Assembly: GCA_964632865.1 (NCBI GenBank)
Contig: CAZWDH010000298.1
Span: forward strand, 1-8,271
Origin: JAHDWY01 sp964632865
Lineage (GTDB): Bacteria; Hydrogenedentota; Hydrogenedentia; Hydrogenedentales; SLHB01
Length of the DNA stretch: 8,271 nt
Direction of reading: 5' to 3'
Shown: positions 6,522-8,271 of the stretch, piece after piece
Position numbering within the stretch: position 1 is the first letter of the stretch
Layout: each line of letters begins with the position of its first letter
The notes under the pieces: model-generated
The model's database searches: none
What the model was told of the DNA's origin: nothing
The model's input: only the letters and a program-made list of their open reading frames with translations
Position numbers and translations under genes: made by a program

Positions 6522-7438
6522 GCGTTCCGGCTCCAGCCGCCACCCAATTCGTTGAAGAGCACCCCATCGATACCCTCCTCCGCGCCGACCGCTTTCCTCA
6601 CATCCTTTGCCCCGCCTGCGGCATCGGCTCGGTCATCCATTGCTACGTACAGGCCATATCCGAATCGGGCATCGACAAGGCGCACCACGTGTGTGTTTCG
6701 GGAATCGGGTGCAGCGGGCGCGCGGCGGGCTACATCAACGTCGACAGCTACCATACGACCCACGGACGATCCGTTCCGTTCGCGCTGGGCATTGCCGTGT
6801 ACCGGCCCGAGTTGTGCGTCACGGTGATCAGCGGCGACGGCGATCTGTCGTCCATCGGCGGCAACCATTTGATTCATGCCGCGCGCCGCAACGTGAACCT
6901 CACCATCATCTGCATTAATAACTTCAACTACGGAATGACCGGGGGCCAGGCGGGTCCGACGACGCCGGTGAGCGCCAAGTCGTCCACGACACCTTTCGGC
7001 AGTTGGGAGCGGCCATTTAACCTCCCCCACCTCGCGCACGCGGTCGGCGCTTCCCTGGTGTCACGGTGGACGGTGCTGCATGCGCGGCAACTCAAGCAGA
7101 CGATTCTCAAGGCCATGCACAAGCAGGGTTTTGCCTTCATTGAGGTCCTCTCGCCTTGCCCGACCGGTTTCGGCCGGCCGAACGATCGAGGCGATGGGAT
7201 CGAAGACATGCGGCGGTACCGGGAGCGTTGCGTCATCGACGACGAGGCGTACCTGCCGGACATTGACATCGACATTACGGACGACACGAGCCCGATTGTG
7301 GTGGGGAACTTCGTCGACATCGACCGCCCCGCCTTCCAGCCGGTGCTCGGGGCGCCTCGTCGTGAAGTGGCAAAGGTATTGGCGGAGAACGCGAACCAAC
7401 GGACGAGATCCCGGGAGTCGATTGGCCATGAGCACTGA
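6518..7438 (+). CDS. korB: 2-oxoacid:ferredoxin oxidoreductase beta subunit (thiamine diphosphate-binding)
   Basis: A 306-residue subunit carrying the cofactor site. GDGDLSSIGGNH (106-117) followed by NN (134-135) is the Mg-thiamine diphosphate motif, and NYGMTGGQ (137-144) and HTTHGR (79-84) are family hallmarks. Cys31 and Cys34 in CPACGIG, Cys65 in GIGCSGR and Cys214 in SPCPTGFG match the four ligands of the [4Fe-4S] cluster near the cofactor in this family. It works with KorA to decarboxylate the 2-oxoacid and with KorD and KorC as the electron exit. GGAGG precedes the ATG by ten bases. The start overlaps the korA stop as ATGA, and its end overlaps korC by 11 bases, so translation is tightly coupled. 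Length is normal for KorB, with about 90 residues after Cys214. Confidence 0.93.
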   Translation: MSVPAPAATQFVEEHPIDTLLRADRFPHILCPACGIGSVIHCYVQAISESGIDKAHHVCVSGIGCSGRAAGYINVDSYHTTHGRSVPFALGIAVYRPELCVTVISGDGDLSSIGGNHLIHAARRNVNLTIICINNFNYGMTGGQAGPTTPVSAKSSTTPFGSWERPFNLPHLAHAVGASLVSRWTVLHARQLKQTILKAMHKQGFAFIEVLSPCPTGFGRPNDRGDGIEDMRRYRERCVIDDEAYLPDIDIDITDDTSPIVVGNFVDIDRPAFQPVLGAPRREVAKVLAENANQRTRSRESIGHEH

Positions 7439-7991
7439 GACAACGCAGAACGGCCCTGTCCAAATCCGCATCGCCGGTTACGGTGGGCAGGGCGTCATTC
7501 TAACCGGCATGCTATTGGGTAAGGCCGCCAGTCTGTACGATGCCAAGGAAGCGGTGTTTACCCAATCCTACGGTCCCGAAGCGCGGGGCGGCGCATCGAG
7601 CGCGGACGTGGTAATCTCGTCTGACCCCATCGACTATCCCCTGGTAACGGAACCGGACATTCTCGTGACGCTTTTTCAGGAGGCGTACAGCAAGTACCGG
7701 CCCAGCTTGAAACCCGGTGGCACGCTTATCGTGGAAAGCGATCTTGTGCATACCAACGGCGATGCGAACGTCGCGGGGCTTCCCGCGTCGCGCATGGCGG
7801 AGACCATCGGCCGCCGCATCGTGGCGAACGTGGTCGTGTTTGGCTATCTCGTCGGCAAGACAGGCGTCGTCAGCAAAGAGGCCGCCATGAAAGCGATTGA
7901 AGCAACGGTCAAACCGAAGACGTATGAATTGAATCTGAAGGCGTTTTCAGCGGGTTATGCACGGGCCACGGAGGAATCGGGCCGTGAGTGA
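7428..7991 (+). CDS. korC: 2-oxoacid:ferredoxin oxidoreductase gamma subunit
   Basis: A 187-residue gamma subunit. The glycine-rich GYGGQGV (17-23) and QSYGPEARGG (46-55) are the signature motifs of the PorG/KorC (POR catalytic gamma) domain, which packs on the alpha-beta core and helps bind coenzyme A. No cysteine motifs are present. The ATG at 7428 fits the start of family homology (VQIRIAGYGGQG) and has GGGAG ten bases upstream. A longer frame opening at 7080 is a read through the overlapping korB region. Its stop at 7989-7991 falls eight bases inside the next gene, so the operon continues into the HdrA-like gene. Length is normal. Confidence 0.93.
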   Translation: MSTETTQNGPVQIRIAGYGGQGVILTGMLLGKAASLYDAKEAVFTQSYGPEARGGASSADVVISSDPIDYPLVTEPDILVTLFQEAYSKYRPSLKPGGTLIVESDLVHTNGDANVAGLPASRMAETIGRRIVANVVVFGYLVGKTGVVSKEAAMKAIEATVKPKTYELNLKAFSAGYARATEESGRE

Positions 7992-8250
7992 TGCCGTACT
8001 CGTGGTGGGGGGTGGTATCGGCGGACTGCGCGCGGCGTTAGACCTCGCCCACGCGGGCGCGCGCGTCGTTCTCGTGGAAAACAGGGCGACCATCGGCGGC
8101 AAGCTCGCCGCGCTGTTGGAGGAGGGGCGGACTGCCCTCGACCTCCCTGAAGGCGCGTGGCTGCCGACCCTGGAGCAAGTCCAGGCCAGTTCGCAGATCG
8201 AGATCCTTACGCTGTCCGAGGTGGTCGCGCTATCCGGCGAACCCGGCTAG
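7984..8250 (+). CDS. hdrA: HdrA-like FAD-binding protein, N-terminal part, interrupted by an in-frame TAG
   Basis: GTG at 7984 has GGAGG nine bases upstream and overlaps the korC stop. The 88 residues begin SDAVLVVGGGIGGLRAALDL, a Rossmann FAD-binding motif (GGGIGG 9-14), with the ribose-binding acid Glu32 and IGGKLA (37-42). The rest (IEILTLSEVVALSGEPG, 72-88) follows the N-terminal domain of heterodisulfide reductase subunit A. HdrA proteins normally run several hundred residues, so this is only their start. TAG at 8248-8250 ends the frame, but the next codons read F-A-V-T-I-R-S, as HdrA homology would continue, up to the window edge. The usual HdrA 'DCSxCIxxP' segment is here DLPEGAWLP (53-61), without cysteines. 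It could be a decayed gene, a sequence error or a read-through stop. Proposed role: flavin hub for electrons from the Kor complex. Confidence 0.75.
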   Translation: MSDAVLVVGGGIGGLRAALDLAHAGARVVLVENRATIGGKLAALLEEGRTALDLPEGAWLPTLEQVQASSQIEILTLSEVVALSGEPG

Positions 8251-8271
8251 TTTGCGGTGACGATCCGCTCG

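Noticed and set aside
3438..8250. Organism-wide recoding of TAG as a sense codon
   Set aside because: TAG also ends the ABC-F gene and korD at the places where their families end, so only the HdrA-like gene's TAG is anomalous.

Overview
The window is a GC-rich piece of a bacterial chromosome, apparently from a draft or metagenome assembly because it contains a run of ten Ns inside a gene. The large prepilin-like DUF1559 protein at the left edge (MKKKG/FTLIE leader, CPSDP box, C-terminal 'GGANVLFMDGHVQF' block) is a type that is heavily expanded in Planctomycetes, Lentisphaerae, Verrucomicrobia and Candidatus Hydrogenedentes. My best guess is a Hydrogenedentes- or PVC-like anaerobe. That placement is inferred from protein style, not from a database search.

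Layout. Positions 1-1055 (minus strand) hold the DUF1559 pseudopilin-like gene, cut by the left edge. A 489-base divergent intergenic region follows. It carries a near-ideal sigma70-type promoter firing leftwards (TTGACA-N17-TAGAGT), which gives the pilin gene a leader of nearly 290 nt. It also carries a weaker candidate rightward promoter and inverted repeats ahead of the next gene. Positions 1545-3440 encode an ABC-F ATPase of the YheS/YdiF (ABCF2-like) type. A perfect TATAAT lies in the 77-base gap before a 12-TM MFS transporter (about 3518-4906).

Positions 5070-7991 hold a tight four-gene operon encoding a 2-oxoacid:ferredoxin oxidoreductase in the order delta-alpha-beta-gamma (korD-korA-korB-korC, the oorDABC order), preceded by an extended -10 promoter. 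The genes overlap by 17, 4 and 11 nt, and each has a visible Shine-Dalgarno sequence. A fifth gene overlaps korC by 8 nt. It is the FAD-binding start of an HdrA-like (heterodisulfide reductase A family) flavoprotein, which suggests that electrons from 2-oxoacid oxidation are passed to an HdrA-type flavin hub.

Two features need checking. The korA frame is broken only at the N run: the halves lie in different frames, and family comparison suggests about 35-41 bases are really missing. The HdrA-like frame is stopped by an in-frame TAG after 88 codons, yet the same frame beyond the stop reads F-A-V-T-I-R-S, which looks like continued HdrA homology. The fragment also lacks the cysteine pair that HdrA proteins usually have at this point. 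No RNA genes, CRISPR arrays, insertion sequences or convincing rho-independent terminators were seen.
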